64,000 bases of DNA from assembly GCA_022592435.1 (NCBI GenBank), contig JABYQS010000016.1:1-64000 (forward strand), given 5' to 3'. Shown here piece after piece: positions 10,267 to 22,178 of this stretch. Each line of letters opens with the position of its first letter. Position 1 is the stretch's first letter. Position numbers and translations under genes: made by a program. This DNA is from Cerioporus squamosus (lineage: Eukaryota; Basidiomycota; Agaricomycetes; Polyporales; Polyporaceae). The notes beneath the pieces were generated by a model. It was not told the origin of the DNA. It was given only the letters and a program-made list of their open reading frames with translations, and made no database searches.

Positions 10267-11647
10267 TCAATCCGTCCCTGGCTTCCACTCCGCATCCAGC
10301 AACTGGATGCCTCTTCGTCCAAGCTTGCGCCGCCAAAGCGACATCTCGCCCTGCACACCTGTCTGCAGCGCCCTCAACGACATTCCCTCCCCAAGCCATT
10401 TCACGTCGCGTGCCCGGACGAACCGCAGCTTCGAAAGCTTTGGCAGCAACCTCTCCAAGACGCCCCAGAACTCCTGCTGCGGTCTGGGTATCGAGAGAAT
10501 CTCGAGCGCGTGTCCCTCTGGGCGCGAGAGGGTGAGTCTTGGGAGGGGGAGCTCGAGCGAGGCGTGTCTGAGAGAGGGGCAGATGTCGAGTAACGTCTCG
10601 GGTGTTGGGAAGAGGACGGTCGGCCACTGCTTGACGGTGTACAGGTGCAGCGAAGTCAGCTTCCCTCCGTGTACAGCGATGAAACGTGGCACGAGGGAGC
10701 AGGGGACAGAGTCCACATCGTATGGGGTGAGGGTCAGATGTCGAAGAGCGGGCAGTGATGAGTGTAGTAGCGCGAACAACGCAGCCGAAGACTGGCATGG
10801 AGAGCGCAACGAGCTTGCGGAGGAATGGGAGGTGTAGAGGGTGGGCTGAGGGAATATCCATGTTCTCCTCATGAGCTGGCATCTCAGTCGGGTCGATGCC
10901 CGTGCCCGTGACCTCCAGTTCCTCCAGCCTGGTACACGTTCGGAGGAGCTCGACGAACATGTCGTCATCAGTCCGCGCGGACGTCGTGAGCTGGACACCC
11001 TTGAGCACGCGTATGTTCTGCGCCCCGTCCCGATACGTGAACGCGAAGAGAGCCCGCCGACTAAGATGGGTGTGAGCGTTCACGACGAGCTGGGACAAGA
11101 ACGGGACCAATGGGAATATCCGGTTGAGGACTGTATCCAGATGCAAGACCTCCCCCTCCGAGGCGCAACGCAATGGCTCCAGATCGAGCGTTTGGACCCA
11201 TCGTCCTGGGGCGGAGTACGGTATGCGCCGGATGGAGTCCCACCGCTGGTCCGCGGCATGCAGACGCATGGCGAACTTGTCGAGCACACGCAGGGACCCG
11301 ATACGCACGCGCGCGTAGAAGATTGGCAGCGCGACCGCCTAGTAGTCGACGTGGTAAGATGGTGCATGCTCCTGAACAGTAGCAGGAAGACTCACGCTCA
11401 GGTCCTTGGACACCAGCAGGAGTGCTTGCCTCAGCCTCACCGCGTCCGCCTCCGAAACATCTCCTTCAGGTCCGTACAATGCGAAGGCATACTCCAGTAT
11501 CTGCGACCACACCTCGGAGGGCAAATGCTTGAGAGCCGGCCTGTGGGGGAGCAGCGGTATGAGCGGGAAGCGGCTCGGGCTGCGCTCGAGCGGCCGCGGG
11601 CACAACCAGACGGCGCGGGCCTCGGTTACGACGATTGTAGCACTCAT
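10267..11647 (-). CDS. F-box/LRR-like protein with one apparent frameshift
   Basis: The first exon (11647-11396) encodes ALKHLPSEVWSQILEYAF and LLLVSKDLS, an F-box-type start. A GTGAGT-TAG intron leads in phase to AVALPIFYARVRIGSLR and leucine-patterned sequence such as VPFLSQLVVNAH and LPFLRKLVALSMP. At about 10792 the frame changes by one base and continues as SSAALFALLHSSLPALRHL to a natural end. No credible intron fits the change, so a single inserted base or sequencing error is likely. It is the third F-box gene of the cluster, and its target is unknown. Confidence 0.7.
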
Positions 11648-11916
11648 GAGCGGTCTTCAGACCATGGCACGTCGTCAGACGCAGTCCACAGACCTGGTGA
11701 GAGGTGGAGGGAAGTCGGGGTTGTCATCATGGTGGTCGTGAGATACGCCTTACTATAGCTTGGACGGCTCGGACGACTCACCCGTCCAACTCCGACGCAC
11801 CCGCGCTTACCATATAGGTCTTCCCGGAGTGCCGTCGTGTCCCGCAGGTCTCCTTCAGGTAGAATGACGAAACATGGTGACCGTGAAGAGTACATGGTTA
11901 GACACTACGCCTACTG

Positions 11917-13624
11917 CTAGAATACTAGATCCTCGTGCTGCTGAGTAGCCTTCGTCTCGCGTTCATGCAGCGCTTCCAGCGCGACACTACTCCCCTCTGC
12001 GACGTCAGTCTCCGAGATGTCGTCGTCTTCTGAGAACCCAGGTACAATGGTGGTTCGGAGCGAGCCCATGGTCCTCGCTACGAAGCTGAGCGACCCGACC
12101 GAATCCATAGTCGACAACGGCTCGTCTGCGTCGAGGCGAACCACGCGTTGGTTGGCCTCTTGCAGATCCAGGAGGAAGCGACAGATGAGGACGGCGGACA
12201 GGCTTGCGTGTTACATGTGAGCGGATATTTGTGGCCAAGGCAGATGAGGTTTCGGCTTGAACTTACGGATCTGTGAACACGGTGATGTCGCTGATTCCGT
12301 CGTCGTTGAATAGCTGCGACAGGACGTTCTGTGAGCACCGGATGCACAAGCACGAAGGGATACATGTACTCACCGCAGGCAGCGAAAAGCTGAGGTGGAG
12401 GACATTCAGCGTGAACAGAGTACTGTCGATAGCACGCTTAGCATAAAACTTGTACCACGCCAGCATGCGTTCTTACACGAAGTACAACGTTCCTGAGCTA
12501 CTGTCAGCATACTTCTACGACTGACCGAGAAGCACGCACCATTCCAGAACAAGATGTCTGCAAACGTCATTCGTTTGCCGTTACCGAGACGTGCGCGTTC
12601 GTGTCCCGTGGCCAGGCTCCGCCATGTTATGATGACAAGGAGCAAGTCAGCGAGGATGAACCCAGCCCTGGAGAGAATCGGCCCTGCAGATCGGGTTATT
12701 ACAGGAATACGTAGACTATCCTGCGACTACGCACATCTATGCGTCATGTAGCGTCAGTGGAAGAGCCCGGAGTATTATATGGGGAGGAGAGTGCATACAA
12801 GAGTACTTGGGCAGGCGTTGGATCTGCCGCCGTGCCCTCACACCCATAGATGGGAATGTTTTCTCCGGAGATCCCGTATGCGAATCGGGCCTATGTGGGC
12901 CGTATGAGAGGTATTTATATTTGGCGGATTGGAGGCATACCAAGTTCACCGCTAGCGGCAGAAGAGAAAGCGCGAGGACGAGTGCCGACAACATCCAATT
13001 GGTACTCAATGCCCAAGCCCGCATACCCGCGAAAACTGCGTGGAGGTCATCAGCAAGACAGAAGGCCTGACATGACAAACCGCGCTCACTGGCAAACGGA
13101 AGATATCGGAGAATCTCTATCATGGTGAACGCTTGAAACAGCATGGAACAGCTTCACAGTTGGGTCAGCGCTCGTACTGCCGTTGCGTGGACCGACATAC
13201 CTCTATGAGGAGCACGAAGTCACTAACACATCCAAGTAGGACAGATGGCAAGGGGCGCACCTTGTCGGATATTGGAGCATACACCACCAGGTCAAGGATC
13301 TTGTACAGCAGGGTGCCATACCTGATGAGAAGAAACAAAACTGACGCTCCAGTCACCTTACGTGTCCAGAACAGCTCGACTTCTCGACCAAAAGTGATGA
13401 TATAGTCATAGAGGAAGAATACTGCGCGCTGTATTAGTATCAGGACGCAATAGTCGGATTGCGGGTCCAGACTGACCTATCGCCGAGAGGGCGACATATG
13501 CATCAGGTTGGCTGAACGAGCACAGGTCACATTCTGAAAGCGAGAGATGCGTATGTAGGAGAACTCACAGAGAGGCGAAGAAAGCGATGATATCAGAGGT
13601 CTCGGCATCTCCGTCGGACGACAT
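11917..13624 (-). CDS. DUF6533 family multi-pass membrane protein
   Basis: Many short exons from MSSDGDAETSDIIAFFASL (start at 13624) down to 11917. The DUF6533 signature reads YDYIITFGREVELFW followed by TGASVLFLLIRYGTLL. Later hydrophobic segments (WMLSALVLALSLLPLAVNL, LLLVIITWRSLA, LFTLNVLHLSFSLPA) and the family's usual C-terminal pattern RFLLDLQEANQRVVRLDADE are present. These proteins have about seven predicted helices, are abundant in Agaricomycetes and have no assigned function. The acidic Ser/Thr-rich tail ends in QQHEDLVF. Not every exon boundary was resolved. A second family member lies at 35988-37748. Confidence 0.75.
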
Positions 13625-14948
13625 GTGCGAACGGAGGGCGCAGGAAAGCTACGAGCTGCTCTCCTGGACTGCTCTTTTATGATTTTCCTCTGTTCGAAAT
13701 CTTGTCTAGTTTCAAGGGTCTGACAGAATTTGACTTAATGGAACTGCGTGTCCCTTTTCCAAGGAATTCAAGCTGATGCGACTAGTGTGGGCGGCACTGT
13801 GGGCGCACAGCGCGGTGAGGCGATCAGCAATCCGTCATTTGTACCGGCCGGCACGTCGGGTTCTGGAGGTGATGAGATCCAGAAGATTTTGACTGATGGG
13901 CGAGGTGCTCTGATACATGGCAAGATTGTAATCTTGGGAAGCAGTAATCTTGGGAAGCACAGGGTATGTGCAGGTGCAGGTGCGCACCTTGCGCAAAAGC
14001 CGTCTGATCAAAACCCGACTGTGGTTATACTTAAGATACCCCTCGATTGACCGGCGGGACACAACCAGCAGCATAGAGCCGCACCGGGCTAGTGTTGTAC
14101 TTACTCTGGGACTGAACAAAGCGCGTTGAGAGAACATGATGATTGCAAGCATTCCATCCGCTGTTGTCCATACTCCGCTTGCAGTCCGTCGACATATCCG
14201 GGAAGCTGTGATGAAGGACATCCGGTCGCCGGTATCAGAGACTGACTAGATATATGGACGAGACCGAGTTCCGCCATCCGCGCCAGCTGTCCGTGTCCGG
14301 TGTCGAGTCGGACAGCCTATACACGCTATGGAGACACTCAGGATTACTCTCGCATGAGAATCGTAGCCCGGATACCCCGAGAGTCCCAGACATCTGGATT
14401 GAGACGCACCGTTACTGTGCCGCAGCATCCTGGGCCGAGGCGAGGGAGGTGTGTACTGATCGCGTGAACGGTGTACGATTGAACTGCACACGACGGGAGC
14501 GCCATGGAAGTTGGGGCCGGGAATGTGGACTCGGCGGTATGAAGGGTACATTTATACTGTGAAACAGGTGACCTGGGCAGTGTCTCCTCGAGGCGTTGTG
14601 AGAGGGCTAGAACGGCTCGGAAGGAGTCAAGTTTTCTTTGGCACGGAGTGGTTGGGAGGGCGGGGGACGCGACGGAGATGCTGGGCTGCCAGGACGACAG
14701 TCGGACTGGGAGAAGAGAGCGACGCGGGCGTGAGGCGAGGACAGCCTCGTCCGGGACAAGGGAGGTCGGGTGCGTGAGAAAGCGTTAGCGCGCACGGTCG
14801 GATCGTCATCTGGCTGGAGAAGCGACGGTCGTTGAACTCGTCCCAGACTCGTCCGTGGCTGCGCATCCTCTCTCCTCTCCTGCTCGTCCGAGCTCTCCTC
14901 CGACTCAGTCTCTCCTTCCCTCCTTTCTTCCCACCACCAGCCCCCAAA
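13625..14948. other. Intergenic, includes the SHO1 5' leader
   Basis: 1.3 kb without a supported gene. A 16-base motif TAATCTTGGGAAGCA is directly duplicated near 13930-13960. Short minus-strand frames (13835-14221, 14246-14551) show no family or splice context. The last 150 bases are pyrimidine-rich, as expected for a promoter or leader of the gene at 14949. Confidence 0.5.
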
Positions 14949-16220
14949 ATGCCTCCTCGCGGGAGCGAAGGCTACGACTTCACGCCCATCCTCACCCACT
15001 ACCTTTTCCTCTTCACGACCATCCTCGCCGTGGTGAGTCTCACGCCCCGCCCCCGCCTCCGTGCGCCCCTTGACGTGCGCCGTCCACCCAGATCGGATGG
15101 TTCGTAGCTTTCATTGGCCAGGCAGTGGCAACCGCGCAGAGTGAGTGCCAGACGTCCTAGTTCCATGGTTCCCTGCTCACTCCTCGCTCGCTACCCGCCC
15201 ATTCGTACTCCTCTGCTTCCAGTCGGGAACGGTTCTGTCGGCGTGCTATGGTTTGCCATCTTCGTGCAGCTCTTCCTCATCCTCGGCGTCCTCCACACCC
15301 TCGCGACTGACTCCATCGCCATGCACCGCTTCCAAATCGCGACCTTCGGCTCCATCGCTATAGTCTTCGCCGTCATCGGGGTCAACGAGGGCATCTTCAC
15401 CGGCTTCGCGTCTCTCGACGCCATGGCTGCCGGCTGGCTCATACTCGCCATGGTCGACATCCTCTGGGTGCTCTACTTCACGTCTGAGGAGGACTCCCTC
15501 ATGCTCCACGTCTTCAACTCTCTCGGCACGGGCGGTCTCACCCCACCTTCGCGCCGCCGCCGCGGCACGCGCTCCGCGTCGATGATGAACATGGGCGGAG
15601 GTAACGGATACACTGCCGGATACTCACAGGGCGGCATCGGCCCCATGTATGACACGAAGATGGGCGGGAGCATGACTGGCCCGATTGGTGGAACGGGCAG
15701 CTTCCGTGCTGGCAGCACAGAGGGCGCTCCCAGGAGTTTGGGAGGTCCAGGCAGCGTCAACAACCTCGGTACGAGCGGGGGCCGGGTTCAATAGGCGGTG
15801 GGGAGGGCAGCATCGGCCCTGCGTCACCACTTATGGGCAGCGGCGCAGCAGGCATCGGTGCTGGCGGGGGAGGCGCAGCGCCCACCACCCCTGGAACGGC
15901 GGGACCGGACTCCTCGGTTGTGAGTGGTGGAGAGACGCAATACAGAGCCAAGGCAGCTGTACAACTGTGAGTGCGCCACACTGCATTCTGACCAGGTTCT
16001 CATGCTCCTACGACGGCAGACACCGCATCTCCTGACGACCCCAACGAGATTTCGTTCTCCAAGAACGAGATCCTCGAGATTTTGGACAAGAATGGGAAGT
16101 GGTGGCAAGCGAGGAAACAGGACGGGACGATCGGAAGTGAGTGCTTCATCCGGATTCCGTCGCTCTCCATACTGACCGGCCATCCCAGTCGCACCGTCGA
16201 ATTACCTGCAGATCATCTGA
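14949..16220 (+). CDS. SHO1: SHO1-like osmosensor with SH3 domain
   Basis: The plasma-membrane sensor of the HOG pathway's SHO1 branch couples to the MAPKK through its SH3 domain. Exons 14949-15032, 15092-15140 and 15223 onward encode four membrane helices ([45 protein letters not shown], and [15 protein letters not shown] to [17 protein letters not shown]). A Gly/Ser-rich linker follows, then the SH3 domain ([32 protein letters not shown], and [10 protein letters not shown] after the last intron). The order matches fungal Sho1. Two single-base problems remain: the frame breaks at a G5 run (15777-15781) and again near 15956, where the ALY motif needs one base fewer. A 26-nt GT-AG segment (15769-15794) would also repair the first, but it is very short for an intron. 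Confidence 0.85.
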
Positions 16221-16844
16221 TGCTCTATCGTCTGGGTGCTCTCAAGCTGTGTTGTTCTGCCTAATCTTATGAACGTTCACGATGCTCTTCCCTCCTCTCC
16301 CTTGCAGCTGCTGGTGCATTCCACACCTTCATGCGTACGTAGATACTGCTGCTTCTCGGGCACCTCCGCCGTTGTTGTCATTAGCTCTATTTACCTACTG
16401 CTCGTTCTTGTGCTCGTTTGGTTTCTTCCATCGGACCGTGTCCCTCCCCCTCATATCCTCTGGCCAGTATCCAAGGAATATCCCTGTCTGTCGAGCAACA
16501 TCTAGCACGCTCGGATATATCTGTTACCCCATATTGTACAGTCGCAATCTAAGTAACGATATACCTACCTATCCCTCTTGCGCAGGTATCCCGGATACAC
16601 GAACTCAGACCGAGATGGGTTGCTTCGCTCTCACGACTTCTGAGAGTAATGTAGTGTATGTTTGCCTGTTGTGACTGTTGCTACAGAGGGTGAGAGGATG
16701 AGTCCTGCGTACGTTGTACATGTATATGTGATGTGCTACTGAAATCGAGCCCCACAAAGCAGACAACCATGTCCCAGCTACGTCCCACAACACCATAGGC
16801 CCACTCCGAAGCAACTGCGAGGCCTCCAAGCAGCGACCGCACAA
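16221..16844. other. Convergent 3' region between SHO1 and RNF10-like genes
   Basis: About 620 bases between two convergent stop codons. It is AT-richer than its neighbours and pyrimidine-rich in part, as expected for two 3' untranslated regions. No gene or repeat was seen. Confidence 0.5.
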
Positions 16845-18944
16845 TCACCGCGCACGACGTCCTCCACCGCCACCGAGGACGACTAGCCTGTTGTTCCGCT
16901 TCTTCCCACCACCCTTCGCTGTACGTTGCTCCAGCTCGTGGAAAGCCATGTCCAGCTCCCACTCGTCCTCCGGGTTCGCGCCGCTCCGTGTAGCAGCCGC
17001 GGGAGGGCGGTGCCCGAGGGGCGGCCCTGGGCAGCAGTTGCGGTTGCTGCGAAACTGCGTCCGCCCCACGCACCCGCAACCTGCGGTGCAGACAAATCCT
17101 GCTCCTGATCCTGATCGCTCGTCGGCGCACCGACAGGCGACGGATCCCCCGCGATGACCGACACTGGCGCGACGGGGGCGCTGTATCCGAACTCGTGCCA
17201 CGTCTGCGCGAGCTTCTCCCGCTCCCGCTCCTCCGCGCGTGCACGCGCCTTGTCGTCCTTCCGACCCTTCTCCTTGCGCCGCGTGCGACGGGTCTTGAGG
17301 GCACCCTCGAAGGAGCGGAGGCCCTCGGCGCCAACAACGCCTGAGAGATCTGCCTCAACGAAGACGACGTCGGCACCTTCCGGGAGATGCGCGAGGTATT
17401 TGCACCGTTTACGGAGGTCATCGTTAACGGTGCTGTCGGTGCGGTTCTCGACCCGGACGGTGATCTCGTCGGGGAAGGAGGCGTAGCTGTGAAAGTGCGA
17501 CAGAAGAATCTTAATGTCAAGAGGGTGGAGGTAAATCGGCTGCCCCGTAGCAGCCTGGTAGTAGTAATAGGTCGACGTAGACGGCGGTGGGGGATTCAGG
17601 TTACGTCGCTGGCGCTGGTTGCGACCGGAAATCGGTGTGGGGGCCGACTCCCGAGGCGGAGAAGGTGCAACATATCCCGGACCTTGCGTCGCGAGGAATG
17701 CATCGGGAACCTCCTCAGGGGCGATCGGAGGAGGTACCGCCTCTTCCTTGCGTTGACGGTCACGTACTGCACGTTCCTGGAGTTGCTGCGAGACATGCCG
17801 CGCAGTCTCTATGGCCTCCCGGAGATGTGGCGAGTCCAACGCAGACGCTTTCTCGATCTGGTGTCGTACCTTCGCGTCAGCGGCATCGATGAACACAGCA
17901 CCGAGTTCGTCGCCCATGCCACTTAGTAATCTCCGCTCGGTAGCGAGGTCATCAAGGTCCTTGGTAAGGTCCTGAATCAAATCGGCTGGCGTGGCCAACA
18001 TGAACTTTGCAAATGCGAACACATCAGGCAGGAAGTGGAATGGTGCCTGATGAGGGGGTAGGAGGTCGGAGGGCCAGGTGGATGACCGAGGTAATGCGAG
18101 TGTCGTTATCTGTGGCCGCTGAATAAGACGCATTCGCATTGTAGTCCCAGAGTCGTGCGTGTGTGAGCCCGAGGACGAAGAGCCCTCGACAGGACCCTCA
18201 TCGATCTCTTGGGCGGGCACCTCGTCCAACCACTTGACAGCTTTAAGCTGTCGCTCGTTGACGGAATCGTAGCAGATGGGACACCTGACCCATTTGAGCT
18301 GCTCCGAGGTGCTTAGGAGATGGAGGATGCATGGGTAGCAGTATACCTGGCATTAACACGGTGAGGTCAAGGAGCGCGAGAGACGAGGTGGTGAGAACAA
18401 CGTACATGGCCACATTTGGTCATCCTGGGTGCAGTAGGAGGCGAGAGGCAGATCGGACAGCTGAGAACATCATCGGCCGAGACAGATTGCTCTCTAGATG
18501 CTGGAGACAGGTTGTTTCCTCTAGGCACGATGACTTGTAGGATATCATGCCACTGGAAGTATCTTGACAAGGATGTTGGTGACGTCGAGACACGGCTGAT
18601 AACGCGAGGAGGTACTCACATATCCGGATCGGCGAAATGTACGGTGTAATCACCAGTTGGATTCATAACGAAGCGGTATTGGGCATTAACGAAGCCTGTG
18701 TCGCATGTTGAGTCCTGGGGACGGGGAGATAGGTCGATCGAGTTTACTCACGTTCCTTGTTCCAGACGCCATGGTGATTACCAGTCTTCCTCGCCCTGCG
18801 GGGGAGGCTCGTGAAAGTATGAGACTGTCTAGGGGGTAATGTGAAGTTGAGCAGATGGTTGAGAGACTGTGCAGAGGCCTTGGAGGAACGCTTGTTGTTC
18901 TGGTTGGGGGTCGGGGACTGGGGGGTAGTCGCAGGAGTGATCAT
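16845..18944 (-). CDS. RNF10-type RING E3 ubiquitin ligase
   Basis: The start at MITPATTPQSPTPNQ is followed by NKE joined by splicing to RFVNAQYRFVMNPTGDYT and VHFADPDI, the N-terminal RNF10 pattern. The RING reads CPICLSPPTAPRMTKCGHV, an intron, then YCYPCILHLL and RCPICYDSVNERQLKAVKW. The C-terminal half has YYYYQAATGQPIYLHPLDIK, TVNDDLRKRCKYLAHLP and VVFVEADL, conserved across RNF10 proteins. A last 47-nt intron (donor GTGCGT near 17073, acceptor CCCAG) explains the frame change before DEWELDMAFHELEQR and the basic glycine-rich end. Human RNF10 acts on 40S ribosomal proteins in ribosome quality control; a similar role here is inference. Confidence 0.88.
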
Positions 18945-19224
18945 GGCGGTACAGAGACGAGACAGAGACGAGACAGTTAAGTCCTCCCGGTCGTAATACA
19001 AGAAAGATGCTATGGTATCGGCACAGAGTACAGGGAGAGGTTAGATGCAGAGGCAGAGTGCAGGCGCGAGGCGACAGACGGGCTTCCCTGGAGTGGGGGA
19101 AGCTTACCGACGGTGTGAGGGACAAGCTGCTCACCCATGACTCTATGCCGCTCTTCGCGCACGTGCTTCGCTCCCGCACTCTGTCCGGCGCCAATCCCTG
19201 CTCTCTCCTGCGTCCAAGTCCACC

Positions 19225-21065
19225 ATGGCCAAGGGCAAGTCCTCTAACCCCGCCGATGCCTTTCGTATGTGTCTGTTTTTTCGTTGATGGGAAGGTATTG
19301 AATTTTTTTCAGGCAAGGCACAGAGGAAGAAAGAGCTCAAGAAGGCAAGAACGGCGCATGTGCTGTCTAACCCTCGTACTGATGCAACGCAATGTAGTAG
19401 AACAAGGCGGATCGTGCCAAAGCACGCGACTTCGCGCTTGTAAAGAAGGATACGCGAGGTGAGTTATACGAGACAACCGATTCACTTCGCATGTCACCAA
19501 TGACGCGTCTCAAGACCTCGAGGATGACATCGCGAAGCTCGAGGCTGCGTCTGAGCTGTCCGCGTCGGACAAGGCTCGCCTGACGGAACTGAAAGGAGAG
19601 CTGGAGAAGATAAACAAGAAGAAGGAGGAGTATGTCCAAGAGCATCCCGAGCACCGCAAGCTGGTCTTCAGGTCACGGAGGCCGGCCGAGTCTCGCGACG
19701 AGAAGAAAGACGAGAGCGCCGCGCTGAAGAAGAGGAACTTATTCAAGAAGAATGGACTTCCTCGTCATCCGGAGCGTAGTATATACTACGACCCAGTCAT
19801 GAATCCGTACGGTGTTCCCCCGCCCGGATTGCCTTACGTCGAGCGAGGTACGTATCACGCATTGAATCATTGGACAGGAATTTACTTCAGTCTCTACAGC
19901 ACTTCTGCCACATGAGGTCGACAGCGAAGCAGAAGAAGGATCCGGTGCGTAATCTATGTTATACCTCAAGCATTCGCGCCTCATAAACTCCTGTTGCGTA
20001 GATGACGACATTGTCATGCCCGAAGGACCGCCTCCCGGAGAGTCGGAAGACAGTGATGATGATATCCCTATGCCAGAAGGCCCACCACCGCCAAAGCCTG
20101 GTGCACAGCGAGGTACACGAATTGTTGTAGATTGGTTGCTCTCGCTAACCTCAAGTGAAGCTTCCCTTCCACCCCTTCCTCCAGTTCCTCCACCCCAGAG
20201 TTCTCCGCCGCTCCCGGGCGCGGCCTTCGCACCACCACTTCCACCTCCAGGCGTCCCCTCATTACCATTAGGAACGCCACTCCCGCCTCCCCCACCACCT
20301 GGAATCCCCCTCATGGCTACGCCATCTGGCGCTCTGCCCCCTCCTCCACCTCCACCTCCTGGATTCCCTACAATGTCATCACCTCCTCCGCTGCCGGGAT
20401 TCCCCGCCATGTCATCCTTCCCACCTCCCCCGCCGCCGGGCTTCCCAGCTCTGCCTGGAGCTCCCCTCCCGCCTCCAGCTGGCTTCCCCCCGTTCCCACC
20501 TACGTACATGCAACAGCCAATGCCTGCCCCTCCTCCCGGGTTCTATCCGCGCAGAGGAACGAACGCAAGTGCCATGCAGGACCCGCTATCGTCGATACCC
20601 CATCAGACCTACCAGGCACATCGAGCTGCGAGAGCTGCGCAATCCCACACGCCATCACTACCACCAAAGCCGACGTCAGGAGGCGTGCGTTTGGGACAAG
20701 CGGGTTCGCCTCCTGCCCCTCCTGCGTCCGCGGTCATTTCAGCGGAGCCGGAGCTGCGCGACTTCAAGAAGGAAGCCACTGCGTTCGTCCCTGCAGCGCT
20801 GAAACGGAAGAAGCCTGGCGCAGGTTCCAGAGTCAATGCGGCACCCACAGTGGGTGCCTCGGACGGTGATGTGGATGACGCCGAAGCTGCCCCTGCTGCA
20901 CGGCCAGACCTGTTGACGACGCTCCAAGGCAAGATTGGAGCCCCTCCGGCGAAGAAGCCCAAAGTCGAGGCGAAAGCGCAAGAGTCACAGTCGTCGTCGA
21001 AGCCAAAGGACGACTATGATAAATTCATAGAGGAGATGAGTGACATATTGGGCCCTAAGGCGTGA
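19225..21065 (+). CDS. WBP11-like splicing factor, proline-rich
   Basis: Seven exons (19225-19264, 19313-19344, 19401-19458, 19515-19847, 19900-19944, 20002-20112, 20161-21065). The N-terminus MAKGKSSNPADAFRKAQRKK and ELKKNK matches the WBP11/Wbp11 domain, followed by a charged coiled coil. SDDDIVMPEGPPP and SDDDIPMPEGPPPPKP are acidic/proline repeats, then come long PPPP-PGFP tracts and the C-terminal DDYDKFIEEMSDILGPKA. WBP11 proteins associate with the spliceosome and with WW- or PQBP1-type partners. The second intron (19345-19400) is GC-AG rather than GT-AG, with a good CTAAC branch site. Two acceptors are AAG. Confidence 0.85.
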
Positions 21066-22178
21066 TTTCACGGTGCGATATTCACGTGTGCCTCCTGTAC
21101 TACCATGCATCCAGCACCATAATGGATTGTGGCAGTAGACCACTGAGAACCGACTCACCCGCGAGATGATCGACGTATACGTAGGTGTCCTACCGGAGTC
21201 TTGGTGGATCAATTGACATCCTGTCGCCTTGGGACTCGCGAGTCTAGAATCTCCCAGGATGCCGTTTGCATTCGCAACACCGTACACGTCCCCCAGGTCT
21301 CAAGATCTCACTTGTGGCGACAACTACGACGGTTGCCTGATAGAGGTGGGTCGGGGTAGCGTCATCGCGCTTACATAGCTCTCGGGGCGGCTGTAGTGCC
21401 GTGCGGATGACGGGTGCGATCTCTCCGATCTTTTTGGCCTCCATCGCACTTAAGCCTCGATCGGCGCTGCAAGAGCCAGGCCGTGCTCAAGTCAGCTCAG
21501 GAGTCCAGATTTGCAACCGCCAAGGAGAGCTTGCCACCTTCGAACCATCGGTCTGTGAAACATATTCGATACGTCGATGTGTGACTCACGAGCTATTGGC
21601 AGTGACACAATGCTTGCAGCCCCTCCCATCGACATTCCAGACATCGTCCGGGCGATCGTGTTTGATGACATGCGGCCCAGAGCTTACGAGGTCCTGATCA
21701 CCTCGGCGTGGCCGCACGAAACGCGTACCCCTCGAGCGCCGCCAATCCGCACCTGATTACTGTAATCCGCTGCCCGCGGACACGCACACACATTGACATC
21801 CACATCCGCCCGCATCCGGCCTCGGTGACCGGGATCGTAAGGGTATGTAGTACAGCCTCGCTTTATAAACCTTCCCTCGCACTTTCCGGCCCCGCCGAAA
21901 ATCCCCTGCGCCAGTTGTGCCGCCGGTCTCTCTCTCTCTTCCCGCCTAATACCTTCAGCCTCGCGACTTTCGCGTGCCGGTACTCTTGGATTCGGCGTTT
22001 TCTCAGTTTTCATCCAGGTGGGAGGTGTTCGGCAGCAGGTCGTCACATAAAGCAACAAATTTGCGTGGTCGCGGCGCCGGATGGCTCTCAACTCGCTGCC
22101 ATGAACTGCACCTCTGCAACACGACAGGTAGCTGCGCACCATATTCTCCTGGCGACGGTCGACCGCTTCGACGACTGG
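21066..22178. other. Intergenic, upstream of the membrane protein gene
   Basis: 1.1 kb with no supported gene. A TATAA-like motif (CTTTATAAACC) lies near 21870, about 300 bases before the chosen start codon. Nothing else was recognised. Confidence 0.5.

Noticed and set aside
13835..14551. Remnant of another DUF6533 gene
   Set aside because: The frames lack the family's motifs; any resemblance was limited to general hydrophobicity.
16995..17080. Frameshift at the C-terminus of the RNF10-like gene
   Set aside because: A 47-nt intron with a GTGCGT donor and CCCAG acceptor explains the frame change fully and leads to the conserved C-terminus.
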